A DNA stretch of 64,000 nt, from positions 506,501 to 570,500 of the forward strand of contig JAMWET010000579.1 in NCBI GenBank assembly GCA_024036415.1, written 5' to 3'. Positions 1 to 17,049 of this stretch are shown here, in pieces. This stretch comes from Prochilodus magdalenae (Eukaryota; Chordata; Actinopteri; Characiformes; Prochilodontidae). Below the pieces are notes generated by a model. That model was not told where the DNA came from and did not search any database. It worked only from the letters and a program-made list of their open reading frames with translations. The position numbers and the translations under genes were made by a program. The first letter of the stretch is position 1. Each line of letters opens with the position of its first letter.

Positions 1-1034
1 TTTTGCCCTAGGCCTTCACCACCAGTTTAGTGTTTAACAGACTCACCTACACTGCTGTATTATCACAGCTCTGACATTCTGACATTGACATCTACCAAAC
101 TGGGCCATAAGCTTTCCTACTTAGAGTCATCCTGAGACACACCTACTTTTATGAGAGCCTGCCTGTTTAGCTGTACTGACACAAAACTGGTATATGCCGC
201 TCATTTACTGTAACGCTTCATATTAGTCATGAAGACAGCAGTAACACAGTCTATCCACCAGGTGGCAGCAAATGCACTGTAATAGTCAGAGGGCCTATAT
301 AATAAATGCTAGTGTTCAATGTTGCTGCCTTTGCTGACAGAGGCTTGTTCAGTACTTTGACATCATTGAGCTGTATTCGACTAAGAGATGTTTATTAGTT
401 GAAGGGGCCTTAAAACGGTCTAAGCAAAACTCATCCACCCCTTAGACTTGTCTCATAAGACTTGTCGAACTTCATGAAACGTTGGGATCCTCTGGGGGTG
501 ATAGCTCACCGCAGACCCTCACTAGCCGTTTATTGGAGTTGCTATGGTTTCTGTTGGAGCAGGAATTCTAGAACTCGTTTTATCTCTCTGTCCGTCACAT
601 GTCCCCACGCGAGCTGCGAGAGGCCGCAGATGGCTCCTGTACTGCAGGGTGAGGGCTGGAGCTGCTGAGACCATCTGAGACCATCTTTCTTTAAGAGTTA
701 AGATGAGTGTAACAGGAGCTTAGCAATGATCTCATTTTTCCTATCCAGTGCCCAACAGGTCAGCATGGTCCCTTCCCCTGACCAACTGCAGTCCCTCCAG
801 TCCTGTTTCTGAGGTCCTTCAGTGGACGTAACTACAGTTATGAGGTTATTGCGGTGAATAAAGTGGTGTAATGAAGTGAGCTGATTCGAATGATTAATTA
901 AAAATACTATATTACAGAAAACAAATCAGTGCTCACTGTAAATGTGGTCATCTCTTAGTCTTCATCTATGATACTGTAGCATCTTTATATGATATCATCT
1001 TATTATATGATAGTGAGTGATCACTGACTGTTTG
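1..1034. other. Intergenic, no recognised element
   Basis: Ordinary AT-rich sequence. The 68-codon frame at 462-668 has no recognisable domain and no splice context. Confidence 0.6.
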
Positions 1035-1243
1035 GCATTGGCCCGAGGAGGATGGGTTCCCCTTTTGAGTCTTGGTTCCTCTCGAGGTTTCTTCCTTTAG
1101 AACTGAGGGAGTTTACCTTGCCTTGGTCACCCTTGGCTTGCTTACAGGGGCTCGGACCCCGGGTTCTTTGTGAAGCTGCTTTGTGACACCATCTATTGTA
1201 AAGAGCGCTATATAAATAAATGTTGAGTTGACTTGACTTGACT
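1035..1243 (+). repeat. LINE/SINE 3'-tail repeat, L2-like
   Basis: The block with gatgggttccccttttgag, ggttcctctcgaggtttctt, ctgagggagtttaccttgcc and the ending gagcgctatataaataaa, followed by a short ttgac pentamer run, is a very common fish repeat tail. I recall it as the 3' end of L2-clade LINEs and their dependent SINEs. Only the 3' part is present, as expected for 5'-truncated insertions. No coding capacity. Confidence 0.7.
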
Positions 1244-1499
1244 CCCTATAAGGAGAGACGTGTGTTGTGAATATGTCCGAGTGCTTGGTTTAGGACGTGT
1301 ATAGGTGTTGTTTATGACTTGCTGTTCTGGGCTGTGGAGCTAGTTAGTGGGTGTTGCTGTCTACCTGTCAGTAAAGATGTGTGGCTGTTGGTGACCTGCC
1401 ACCCTGAGCAGAAGCTGTGTCTTATTCCATGTTGATGGCACAGTGGTGTTAAAAGTGGGATAATGGAAACAGGGTTTTCAGCGAAAGCACTTTTAACTA

Positions 1500-1925
1500 A
1501 ATGTACTTTGTTTCACCTATTTTAATTCTATCGCTACTTTTATTTTAATTTGATATGTATTTATTATATATTTTCATTTTCATTTCTATTTTTATTTAAA
1601 TTCATATTTTTATTTCTAGTTCTGTTTTCTTTTCAACTATTTCAATAAAAAAAATTTATTTGTATATTTTTGTATAGAATTTCTGTTTATTTATTGTTAC
1701 TGTCTGTTTATTTCTGTTTTAATGTTTATTTTAATTTTTATTTCTATTTCTATTTTATTTAAATGTATAATTTTATTTCTAGTTCTATTTTCTTTTCAAC
1801 TATTTCAGCTTAATTTTTATTTGTATTTTCATTCAATTCAATTTTTATATTTGTCTGTTAAAATTTTTATTTTAATTTTATTTCCATTTCTATATCTATT
1901 TATACAACTGTCCAACTTCAAAGGA
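1500..1925. repeat. T-rich degenerate tandem repeat
   Basis: About 420 bp dominated by ttttatttctattt-type units. A block containing atttctagttct, then ttttcttttcaactatttca, occurs twice (about 1612-1646 and 1776-1807), showing a local tandem duplication of about 160 bp. The 103-codon open frame here is a product of low complexity and is not a gene. Confidence 0.7.
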
Positions 1926-2686
1926 AAACAACCGAAACACATATTACAGGTTTTGAATAAATGCACTGCCTTTGTGTTCATACTTTCCTGTCTTGTTATG
2001 GTATTTATACATATTTATGCACAATATGTCTAATATCCACACAATGTCCTGTGACCAAGTATTAGTTTCCTCTCATTGTATGCTTTCCATATTGTAGTAA
2101 TGTTGTTGCTATGGTAGCAGTGTTTTATAGGCTTATTAATTACGCCATCATTATTAGTAAAACTCATATTTACATTATTATTACATGTGCTTATCATAAT
2201 CAATATAGTAAAGTGTTAACTACTATAAATTAATTAGTGACTACAATAAAGCTAATAAACAAGTGTAGTTGTGTGAGGGAGGAGCTGAAGAGCTCAGTAA
2301 ATAAATGTCCATGGGGGCCATGTGTTTGTGTCTTTAATGCAGTGGCCCTTTAAGTGCACTGACAACAGGAGGCCTTCATGCTGGGAGGCCTTTACATCAT
2401 CAGCTGTTATGCTAGCTAGCTGCGCCGCACTCCTGACCTTTAAGAGCTGAACCTGCAACAGTACTTGGAGCAGGGGGGGGGTTTATAACATACTCATATC
2501 TCAATCTGGTGGCTGAGCCGTGGTCTCAGAGCCACTCGTCTGGCATGCTGTCAGTCAGAACGGCAAGAAACAGAAGCTACTGGTGGCACACACTTAATCT
2601 AGTCACAACAACTCAGACTCATCATTCAGTGTACTAGAGCTCTAGTTTATCCTCTGAGTTTCAGTAATGAATGCGATTTCTTGATT

Positions 2687-2688
<2 letters not shown>

Positions 2689-2727
<39 letters not shown>
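2689..2727. repeat. (AAT)n microsatellite
   Basis: Thirteen uninterrupted taa units. No associated element is visible. Confidence 0.95.
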
Positions 2728-2729
<2 letters not shown>

Positions 2730-4682
2730 AAACTTCCTTCCAAATATGCAGCTAAAAAAGGGGCTTAAAAGGGGGGTTTATTGTAAAGAGACCCCAAGAC
2801 TTTGATTCCCTTATAGTGGTGGTCATAATGTCCACAACACAAATATAGCCATATTAATTACCACCAGTGAACCTTTATCACAAGCAGCTGTAGTGCTTGG
2901 CCCCCTAATAATACAAGGCTATAGAAGCAAACTAACGGTCAAAAGCCTGAGAGGAGGAGTTGGTTCTGAGTAATCAGAGAAGGCACTAACAGTAGTCGAT
3001 TCAAGAACAGTCATGTTTGTATGTGCAAGAATATCAGAGACCTGGTCTTTCTCCATCTTCAGTTACTGCCTAGCTGCGTTGGGGGACAGCTCATGAACTG
3101 CCCTTAGATAAGGAGATAAGGGAGTGATGCTGATAGATCATAGCTACACATATATTATCACTATATCTAGAATAGAACAAAGCAAAGCCATGGTAGGAGA
3201 TACAATCCAGCAAATAAGACCACAGCGTCATTTCACTCCCTAGGTCACTTAAGTTTATAGAGATATCTGACTGGCTAATACATCACTGGGATGTTCTACG
3301 GTACGTATACAGCAGTACAAGCAACAAGGATAAGGACAAAACATCTCCTGTTCTTATCTTCAACAATGTACCCAGAGATAAGTGACCCGCCATAAACGTT
3401 CAAATGGGGACCTCCGTAGAGTCGTTCAGTGTGGTTTGATGTGAAAGGCTCAATTCAGGAGAAAAATCCAGATTTGTTCTCAGTGGTGGGTAGGTGACGT
3501 CTGAAGCCAGACTTAAAAGTACTACTGAAGTATAGAAGCCAATAGAAGCTAATAGAAAGCTGAGTTACTGTTTTCTACAGATTTTCACCACATGTGCTTA
3601 GTGATGGCTTTCCCTGTGAATTCTGCCACTACACAACTACATGCAAAAGAATCATGGGCATGGGCTCCCCTGTATCCTACTGTATGCCAATGCTACAAAA
3701 TAGAAGCTAATAGAAGGCTAACTACAGTTTTGCCTCGAGTTAAGTAACGCTTATGTGGCTACCTTTATTAACGTGTCAAATCAGCAGAACCACGATTGTA
3801 AATCAGATGTGTGACTTTGAAGAACCTCTTAAAGATTAACAAACCTCCATATTAAGTTCTATACCAAGATTTATCTACAGCTGCAAATCTCTATTTGTCT
3901 GTGGTTTTATCAAATGGCTAAAGGTATGTCACAGAGTTAGACCTGTATTAGCAGTCATCCTAAAGCCTGAATCCAGTCCATGCATTGTCAGATATCAGCC
4001 GTGTCCTGGCCATTTACAGATGGAGTTATTAGAAAAATATGTGCATTTGTTGTTCCACCAAATTATCAGTTTAAAGAGACGTAGACTAAATAAGTCAGCT
4101 GGAAAGAACAAACAGGGCCACAAACGTTCCCCCATATATCAGAAATCACTGGAACTATCTGAACCACAGTGAAAAGCCTTGTACTGGAGGAGCTTCTATC
4201 TGGATCTGTACGTCTTTGTGTGAAACCTTGGATGGGCTAAAGATAACAGTGCATGTCTGAGAGCTGCATTGCTGCTGTTTGACAGACAGAGCTAAAGGAA
4301 GAAGGAGGCCCATATTCCACATTTCCATTCCCGGAGGTTCACTTCACAACGTCAGTATGTTTTTATGAATCAAAAATGGCCAAAAACTCACTTTCAGATG
4401 ATCATAATCCAGCCCCCTCTATCCCTCAGAAGTAGGCAGCCATTTTCTATCCTTATTAACATTCATCCCGGCACTAGTTCTTATCACCAGTGCTGTAAGT
4501 CTCCCTACAATGAGCCGTTTCACCTCAGACCATTCGGAATGACATCCACATCTCAACAACTGAATAATGCAAAGGGTCAGGGTAATTCCAGTTTAATCAC
4601 TGGACAGTAAAAGGAAGTGTATTAGATGAGTACACATGACGCAGTGTGGTAAGTGTGTGAGAAAGCATTGAGAGTGTTTGAC

Positions 4683-4765
4683 TAGCGAACCAAATCAGAA
4701 TCAGAAGTGGCTTTATTGGCCAAGAAAGATATCACTTACAAAGAATTCGTTTTGGCCGCAGCTCA
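4683..4765 (-). repeat. LINE-type 3' tail, reverse orientation
   Basis: On the minus strand it reads ...gaattctttgtaagtg, then cttggccaataaagcc and ttctgattctgattt. This is a common fish retrotransposon tail ending in a GATTCT-type repeat. Only about 80 bp remain. The family is recalled, not searched. Confidence 0.6.
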
Positions 4766-4974
4766 CACTCCATTTAGGCCCGCTAGCAACCATGACTGCC
4801 ATAGTCCAACCCTTTGTTCCCACTGATGGGCCGGATGTACATGAATCAGACGTCTATCTATTTTTCCTTTCATTTTCAGTAAAACAGCCATTTAAGGACA
4901 AGGACATCCTTCTCAGGAGACTGGATATAAGATCATAATGTATAGGGCATTTAGCAAAAGCTCAAAAGACCACC

Positions 4975-5130
4975 AAAACTGGCCCCAGCTTTTGTCTAGA
5001 GAACGAGAGGAGAAGCTCCACTCCTGCCTCACATCTGGAAACTTCCACACGTGTTTCTGTCAGATGGGCCTGTAAAGATGTGAAGCTGTCAGGAAGCTCC
5101 TCACTGAGAAAAGCTAATCAACAACGAGAG
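4975..5130 (+). repeat. Tc1/mariner-like relic, short
   Basis: The text agaagctccactcctgcctc, acatctggaaacttccac and atgggcctgtaaagatgtg, then gaagctcctcactgagaaa, parallels the blocks near 21385 and 62965, which are followed there by Tc1-like transposase coding relics. It is heavily mutated and too short to name a subfamily. Confidence 0.45.
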
Positions 5131-5738
5131 TTTTGGGGGTGTAGTGACACCAGGCCTTCTCGAGGTGTGACACATGACCACGGTGCCTCCTGTTGGATAT
5201 CAGTCTTTTTGTTTAAGTATGTATGTATGAAGTGTGTATAAGGTTTCCATGTGGCAACAACTGCATTCCTAGAACAGAACCTGAATTGTATGCATTTACG
5301 ATGGGGTCGGAGCCCCTGGGCGAATGTTGCCTTCAGGGTTCTACAGGTTATAGTTCAAAAGCTAATTTGGAGATAAGCTGACTCATCCGGTCAAACCAGA
5401 CACATTCTTCTTATATTTAGGGTGTGGTGACACGGTGTATGCAACCTCTGTGACATGGTTCTGTCTTTGGACTAAGTAGGCCTGCGTAGGACAGCAGGAC
5501 TGCGTAGGACTGAGTTGGGCTGAGTTCAGACTCTACTGGCCTGGCCTGGCTTAGGACGAGAGATGTGAGTGAACTGCGAGCCACCTCGAGATAAACTACT
5601 CCAACATCTCCAGCCTTCAGTCTCCTGACTCTTCTGACTGATTCATTGGTCCTCTCCATCAACACGAAAGCGCAAAGGCCATCTGTTTAATGAGACCACA
5701 ACTGTCTTTCTGTTTGCTAATGTGCTTGCACATTGTTA

Positions 5739-5788
5739 TTGAATTGAATTGAATTGAATTGAATTGAATTGAATTGAATTGAATTGAA
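5739..5788. repeat. (GAATT)n microsatellite
   Basis: About ten gaatt pentamers. The unit is the same as the tail repeat of fish L2-type retroelements, so it may mark an otherwise lost insertion. It encodes the repetitive IQFNS frame on the minus strand, which is not a gene. Confidence 0.85.
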
Positions 5789-6218
5789 GGGTGATCTCTG
5801 CCCTTAGACACATCACCATATACTCTCCTCAGGATGAAGCTTGGATAGGCCCCAAACACTGTAGTACGATGTTATACCCAGTGAGCTCTAGTCATTGTCT
5901 CTGACAGCCTCTCTAGGCTTTGGCCCTCATTGTCAGATGAGTGAGCCGCCCGCTCACTGGGCAAATATTCTTAACACATCAGTAAACGCTAATCCACTCA
6001 AATCCCATCAGGGGACCAGCCTCTTTCCGGGGTGTTTGACTGTGTTTTTAACAGCTCGGCCGTGCAGGTTTTCGCTCCTAGGCGTGGTGTAATATGAGCT
6101 GTACAGTGTGTCTCAGCGTGGACCTGTCCATCTGGCAGTACGGCTGGTGTGACCGACCCAGCTGAGAGACTAGTGTTTACAGTATCAGTTTACAGCGTGC
6201 TTACTGCAGGAGGGTGAG

Positions 6219-6261
6219 GAGAACACACACACCCGCACACACACACAGGCGCACACACACA
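6219..6261. repeat. Imperfect (AC)n microsatellite
   Basis: Interrupted acacac run with ccgc and ggcgc breaks. Confidence 0.9.
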
Positions 6262-7574
6262 GCTGCTGGTACTAATAACAAACCCATATGTGGACTTCCC
6301 CCACTTTCTGTCTCATAAAAGCAGGATGCCTCAGTGCTGCGTTCACAACAGTATTTATGTGGCGCACTGCATATGTTGTCATGCGCTAGTATCTTCTTCT
6401 TCTTCTCCTCCTCAGACACTAACTAGTTCCTACAGTTTTCAAATTGTTCAGTCTGATCAGAAATGCTGTATCTGTATACAGCTTTGTATTCAGGATGCAC
6501 AGTTTCCCCATAGCAACAGATATTTTTCCTATTAAGAATGAATGGGAAGGAAAAGTGCAAGTCCATCTACTCTACTTCAGCTCAACCCTGAGACACCATT
6601 TCTGATACACCATCTCAGGACAGACCTCCAAGCATGAATTCAATGTTGGTTTGACCTGCAACTGGTCTGTTTGTCTTTCACTCTGTCTTATTCTAACTAG
6701 AAGAGTCTTCATTTTCGGCCCTATGCAAATTCCTTAGTCTACTTTAACCTACAGCCACCAAACTGCACGTGCTCACTCAGGATAGATCCCTAAACTCTAA
6801 TCCACAGCCACACTGACCCTCACTCCGCTATATGTTGTTTATGCATTCCTAGTTTCCACATAGCAACCTCAATCTAGCCTGGAAGTGGGAACTGTAGTTT
6901 TCAGGGTACAAAAGCTGCTGCGGGGGTGGCACCTTCAAGGGCTCATCCTCAGTACCTTTAATAAGGGGGATATAAATATACCATGATTTGGCTCTAGAAG
7001 TAAACAAGCTTTGCCTGTGTTGGTGAACTTGCTGGCTGTTCGGTTCCATGGGAAGTATCAACATCCCCATCACAAATGTCATTGCTGTTGCTCTGCTGCC
7101 ATGTGTACATTTTGGAGGTGTGAATATTAATGACTCAGGACTGTTACTGTTAGAGTTTGGACTTTTTTTTGGAATTGGCTCATTTTACTGCTCTTATTTG
7201 GATATGCAGGATTTGTATTTGAAGGAGGAATAACAGTGTTTGGGATTCACAGTATGTCTAAGTACAAAACTCCCTATTCAACTATGATGATATAAATACA
7301 GCTATTCATTCTATGGCACCTTTGAAAACAACTGAATAGAGAAAATGAATGTAATAATGTAACTTTAAAACTCATTTAAGGTAAAGAGTGAGACGGTACA
7401 GACCCTGCTTTCCTTCGAGGATACAGTACATTGTTGGCACCTTGGGCAACTAAAATTGATCAGGATGGTACCTTTCTGACAGTGTACCCAACTGACCGTG
7501 TACTGTATGTATGTTGGGATAGCTGATGGGCTGTTCTGTATCTGTTCGGTGACTTATTCAAAAAGAGGACCAGG

Positions 7575-7905
7575 CTGAAACACCCCTGATGACCTCAGTG
7601 TACATGGGTGGAGCCTTACTGCTGTAGTTTGATGTGTCTGATCCACTCACTCCAGCATAACACACCAAGTCAGTGTCACTGCAGAGCTGAGAATGATCCA
7701 CCATCCACATAATATCTGCTCTGTGGTGGTCCTGTTGGGGTCCTGATCATTGAAGAACAGGGTAATAAGGTATACAGGGAATCAGGTGGGCTACAGTCTG
7801 TAATTGTAGAACTACAAAGTGCTCCTATTTGGTCAGTGGAGCTGATCAAAATGGCAAGGAGTGTAGACACAAGTAGGCATACCTAATGAAGTAGCCAGTG
7901 AGTGT
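7575..7905. repeat. Dispersed fish repeat (gatccactcact... type)
   Basis: Contains gatccactcactccagcat, gtcagtgtcactgcagagct, gagaatgatccaccatccac, tgctctgtggtggtcctgtt, cattgaagaacagggtaa and tgtagaactacaaagtgctc. I recall this series of phrases as a high-copy repeat of ostariophysan genomes. It has no coding capacity and its superfamily is not evident from this copy. It is one of the reasons for placing the window in ostariophysans. Confidence 0.6.
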
Positions 7906-8746
7906 ATATGGATAGGCCAGTTACATCATGAATATCAGGGATTCTCATCAGCGTATTACAGCTGGAGAATGTACAGCCTGGAGGTCTGTGTAGCTGGCTC
8001 GCTTGTGTAGGCACCACATGTGACCTTGCTTTTTCTTTTTTTAGTTTGTTTAAAAAAGGACTTTTTATGCAGCTTAGTTTCCATATATAGACTTATGCAC
8101 TGAGGAGTGAATGGTACGCTTCTGCAACTACTTCAGACTCTTATTTTGTTAGTAGCTCAGACCCCAACCTGAACATAAGGTCATTGCATGAGAAGAGACT
8201 GTTGGAGTGGAGTGAACTCTGGAGAAACCTTTGGCTGGAGTTCTGGGCGGTTTCTGCTTTAAGTTTGGAGGTCAGATCCTCTTTGATGAACAGAGATTGA
8301 ACGGAGCGATAGGACTGAGGAACGGGGAGGAGATGGGGAGGTGGTGAGGTGCAAAAACAGGAAACGGAAGGTAGAGATTAGAAATTTATCGGAGGTTGGA
8401 TCGGAAAGGAGGAGGATGGTCCTCAGGCATGGCCCTCAAACACTTGAGTTACATCAGGACTTGAGACCAATTTTGTTTTGTTACGGAGCCTTTAAAGTAA
8501 AGCACATCATCTATGTAACCCAAATAGACTGTAATAGCTCACCCAGATAAACATAACTTGGGCGCTGTTATGTCTTCCTGTCCAAAGCACGGCATCAAAC
8601 TGCGGCAAACATGGCACAAACTCAGAATGCAATCTAGATATCTATAAATCTGAACTATTTCCATAAACACACAGCATACCAAATATACCAAATTATAACC
8701 ATTTAGATCAAGCCCAGTCTAGCTTATTCAATACCTTTGGAACAAA

Positions 8747-9215
8747 TTAAAGGAACCTTATGTAAGATTTTATTTTTTTTAATTATTTATTTATTTTTAA
8801 TCAAAATGAACTAAAATCTTCAACAAGATGTGAAGATAACAGTTTTGTCCTCATGTTAAAGATGTCACTGTACCCTGTTGCAGAGGTATTTACTCAAGTT
8901 TGCATGCTAACCAGCCAGCCTATGCTGTCTTGTAATACCTTTTTGTACCTCAGGAGGCGATAGTGAGTCACTGTAGCACTGCCTTTATGGTCCCTACATA
9001 AGAGAATGAAGAAGAAGCACACCTGCTCTCGGCATGTAAACGCACATTAAAATAAACAACTGATAAAATGGCAGCAACATTGGTGCTACTTTCCACCATT
9101 GGAAATCTTCTTGGTGAGTAAGGGATGAAGGTGATGATGCTGACCTTAGTGTTTCTTCAGACTGGTGAAAAAATGGAGTGAAGAGAAAGGAGGAGGGACT
9201 GTGTATGAATTTGAC
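8747..9215 (+). repeat. Dispersed repeat family A, copy 1
   Basis: Diverged homologue of 27068-27592. Shared, in the same order: a start like aaggtgcaatatgtcagatt / aaggaaccttatgtaagatt, atgaactaaaa, cagttttgt, tagcatgttaaccagctagc / tgcatgctaaccagccagc, tttgtacctcaggaggcgat / tttgtacctcaagaggtgat, agtgagtcactg and cttcttggtgagtaa. The start resembles non-autonomous hAT-like elements of fish. No intact coding frame. Confidence 0.8.
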
Positions 9216-9264
9216 AGACTGTATCAGCTTCCATATTGCTCCTTTGATACATACATCTACACTC

Positions 9265-9520
9265 ATCATCTAAAGAACAGTTGCACCCAGAGGGAAGTGT
9301 GGGAGTGCAGTGCTATGGGGAAGGAAGGTAAAGGTTACCAGGAACATTAAATGATGATACACTTAGACTGATATGGCTAATATTTATTGAGCTACACATA
9401 CAGAAGTAGTGGCTCACGGGGAAGGGGTGGAGGAGGAATGATATCAGGCCTTCTGGGCGTATGACGCATAACAACAAATCATTGGTTCCAGCATTGACCA
9501 CAGTGCCTCCACACACAGGT
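9265..9520 (-). repeat. Tc1/mariner relic family B, copy 1 (deleted)
   Basis: Shares gttgcacccaga, tgtggga, aaatgatgata, agactgatatgg, aatatttattgagctacaca, tacagaagtag and ggccttctgg with 30405-30727. The transposase part retained in copy 2 is replaced or deleted here, leaving mainly the sequence beyond the stop codon and a piece of terminal region. Confidence 0.7.
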
Positions 9521-10119
9521 GTGTTGGTCTTCTCTTGACCACATTACACCAGGCAGTACTAAAACCATGAATGTATCAAATGCCTGATTATAACCTGAAT
9601 AGAAACCCTGAACCAGGCCGCCTTCGGGGTCAAGAACTTTCATGCTACAGTGGGCGGTTGAGGGCCAGAAGGTTATCAGATCCGTTCCCCTCCCTGTACA
9701 GGCTCAGGCTGATTGCTGAAGCTCATCCTCAGTCTGAGGCTTCCTGCCTGAGGTCCAGAGGACAGGATGTGTGATCTATGTTATGGCGGACACGCCCAGG
9801 TGAGAGGATGGAGGACAGACGCCCAGCAGCCTCCTCACACCAAGCTGCATGCTAAGAATAGAAGGGCGGAGGGTGAAGAGGGAAACTGTGTGCGCATGTG
9901 TATGCTTGCTTGTGTGTTTTGAGGAATGGGAAACACCCTGAGCAATACACACACACACTTTAGGGATTGTTGGACCACACCTAAGTGCAGACTTTCAGCT
10001 TTAATTCAAGGGTTTTAACTAATATATTGTAGTAACTGTTTAGGAACTACAGCCACATTACACCAGGCATAGTCCATCCATTTTCATAGGCTCAAAAACT
10101 GGAAAGTGGAACATGAGCA

Positions 10120-10500
10120 TCACGTGTTGAGCTTCCTCACTTGGCCAGGTCATTACTGCAGCTGCCCTCAGCTGTTTGTGGGTTTTACAGTTTTGTTTTC
10201 AGCAAGTGGAAAGCATGCGCAGCTGGGTTGAGGTCAAGTGACAGCCATTTCGGAATATTCCACTTCTTTTTTACTCGAGAAGTTCTTGGGTTGGTTTTGT
10301 GGTATGGTTTGGGTCATTATCCAGCTGCACGATTAGCGGCTGTCCTATCTGTTTTTCAGCCTTTGGCTGAACCTGAGCAGAGAGTATAGCTCCACACACA
10401 CCAGAATGTATCCTGCTACTTCTATCAGCAGTCACATCAATAAACACCAATTGGCAGCAATATTCATAAGGGACAGACCAATAGGATTGGTCCAAAACTG
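10120..10500 (-). pseudogene. Tc1/mariner transposase relic with lost catalytic Glu
   Basis: The minus strand shows VQLDNDPNHTTKPTQELLE and, after a stop and a +1/-1 shift, KKWNIPKWLSLDLNPAAHAF, followed by HLLKTKL. These are the second Asp (LDNDP) and the third acidic site (normally SPDLNPIEHAF) of the DD34E domain. The catalytic Glu is replaced by Ala (AAHAF), and there is a stop between the two blocks, so it is inactive. It sits beside a Tc1-type end at 10590-10676. Confidence 0.85.
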
Positions 10501-10559
10501 CTTATAAAAAGAGAGTGTAAGAAAGCTGTTGATCCTTCTGTAAAGATTAATTTGGAGGG

Positions 10560-10676
10560 TTTATGTGCTGTTTTATGGTTTGATGTCTTCACTTTTATTC
10601 TAGAGTAAAGCATTAGGCTAAAAGTAAGCACCGCCTTCTATGAATAGCCGTGTCTAAAATTTTGACTGGTAGTGTA
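10560..10676 (+). mobile_element. Tc1-type terminal fragment with TIR
   Basis: The sequence tttatgtgctgttttatggt, then ttgatgtcttcactttta and ending tgtctaaaattttgactggt followed by agtgta, matches the familiar right end of fish Tc1 elements, whose TIR reads tacactaccagtcaaaa on the other strand. The end is TA-adjacent. It is a different subfamily from the transposase relic just upstream. Confidence 0.7.
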
Positions 10677-10992
10677 TACATATAAAATATACATGGACAT
10701 ATTAAATTGTGATCCTTAACACCTATAGTGGCGCATCATCGGACGGGAGGTCTCTTATTCTTAAAATGGAAACTGTGGCTCTGAAACTGCCGTCACATTT
10801 TTCACTTTGTTCGCCATTAAACCATTTCATTCCCACACATTCCACAGCCAGTTTCCCCTCTGATTGCTGCTCTTTGTTCTTGTAATGAAGAGATCGACTC
10901 TGCTGATGAGTTAAACACTAACTTCCCATTAGAGAGGTGTAATTTCTCTTTTTGCTCTAATTATCCACTGTGCAATGCAGCTATGCCAGATT

Positions 10993-10994
<2 letters not shown>

Positions 10995-11024
<30 letters not shown>

Positions 11025-11025
11025 A
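10995..11025. repeat. (GA)n microsatellite
   Basis: About 14 ga units, then gacagagaa. Confidence 0.9.
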
Positions 11026-11558
11026 GGGGAGTGAGAAAGTCACCCTCGGTATTATGTCACTGTCTCTCACTCAGCAGATGTGTCAGTGCCAGTGGAGTCA
11101 GAGAGAGTTTGCCTTGGCTGTTTGTACTGAACTGCTGCAGTCGTGATGCTCCAAAATCACCTGCAGTCGCGGCAGTGCGTTTAAATAGTACACTATAGTA
11201 CATTTTGTAATAGGCCTGTGTGCGTGCGATGTTTTCCCACAGGGGGAAGAAACATGGTGTGAGAGGACAAGAAAGGAGAAGCAGGCACGGATGAGGGAAG
11301 GAAGCCAGAGTTGCTGAGAACAAACTACGTGACAACAAAAAACACCCAGTGACGACTGCATCACAATGTTTTGTGGACGCGGATGGTGAGGACTTTCAGG
11401 CTTAAAGGAACAGCATCATGACAACTGCATTATTCTCCCATCATGCCTGCATAGTTCAGTGAATAGGATGTAAACAAACAGGTGGTTTGATGTCAAACAG
11501 GTCACTGTAGAGAAACAGATACACCTACATGTAAACCTACATGTGTCTGAGTGTTCAT

Positions 11559-11614
11559 ATCTATCTATCTATCTATCTATCTATCTGTCTATAGTATATA
11601 TATATATATATATA
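11559..11614. repeat. (CTAT)n followed by (TA)n microsatellite
   Basis: About seven ctat tetramers, then a tagtatata run. Confidence 0.9.
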
Positions 11615-16742
<5,128 letters not shown>

Positions 16743-17046
16743 TAGGGTTGCCACCTTTCAGAATTGAAAATAAAGGACAGGGGCGGGGTTTCATATGTGA
16801 GTGACAGACGTGTGCATTGGAACAAATCACGTCTCATATTTGAGCTGAGTCCGGTGTGGCAGGGGGAGGCGGCGGAGTGTGGTTGGGGGAGATTGTGATC
16901 AATCATGTATGTGTGACACACGTGTGTATTGGACATTTAGAGAAATACGGAACAAATCGGGTCCCATATTGGTTTAATATGGGACGCAACATTTAGTTGC
17001 CAAATAAAGAACGATTCTTTATTTTACAGGACGTTTGGCAACCCTA
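16743..17046. mobile_element. Non-autonomous DNA transposon (MITE) with TIRs and TSD
   Basis: Bounded by tagggttgcca (16743-16753) and tggcaaccta-type tggcaaccct/a (17036-17046), a perfect 11-bp inverted pair. The 4-bp direct repeat aact abuts both ends (16740-16743 and 17046-17049, overlapping the outer base depending on how the end is defined). It is about 300 bp with no transposase. Inside are a direct duplication (acagacgtgtgcattgg / acacacgtgtgtattgg, each followed by aacaaatc...) and a perfect 10-bp palindrome gtcccatatt...aatatgggac at 16960-16984. This gttgcca type is common in fish. Confidence 0.8.
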
Positions 17047-17049
17047 ACT

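Larger units (their letters stand above)
1930..7574. other. Intergenic, scattered small repeats only
   Basis: Apart from the listed microsatellites and the LINE tail, I recognise nothing coding on either strand. Short frames (all under 90 codons) lack starts, splice sites or motifs of known families. Confidence 0.6.
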
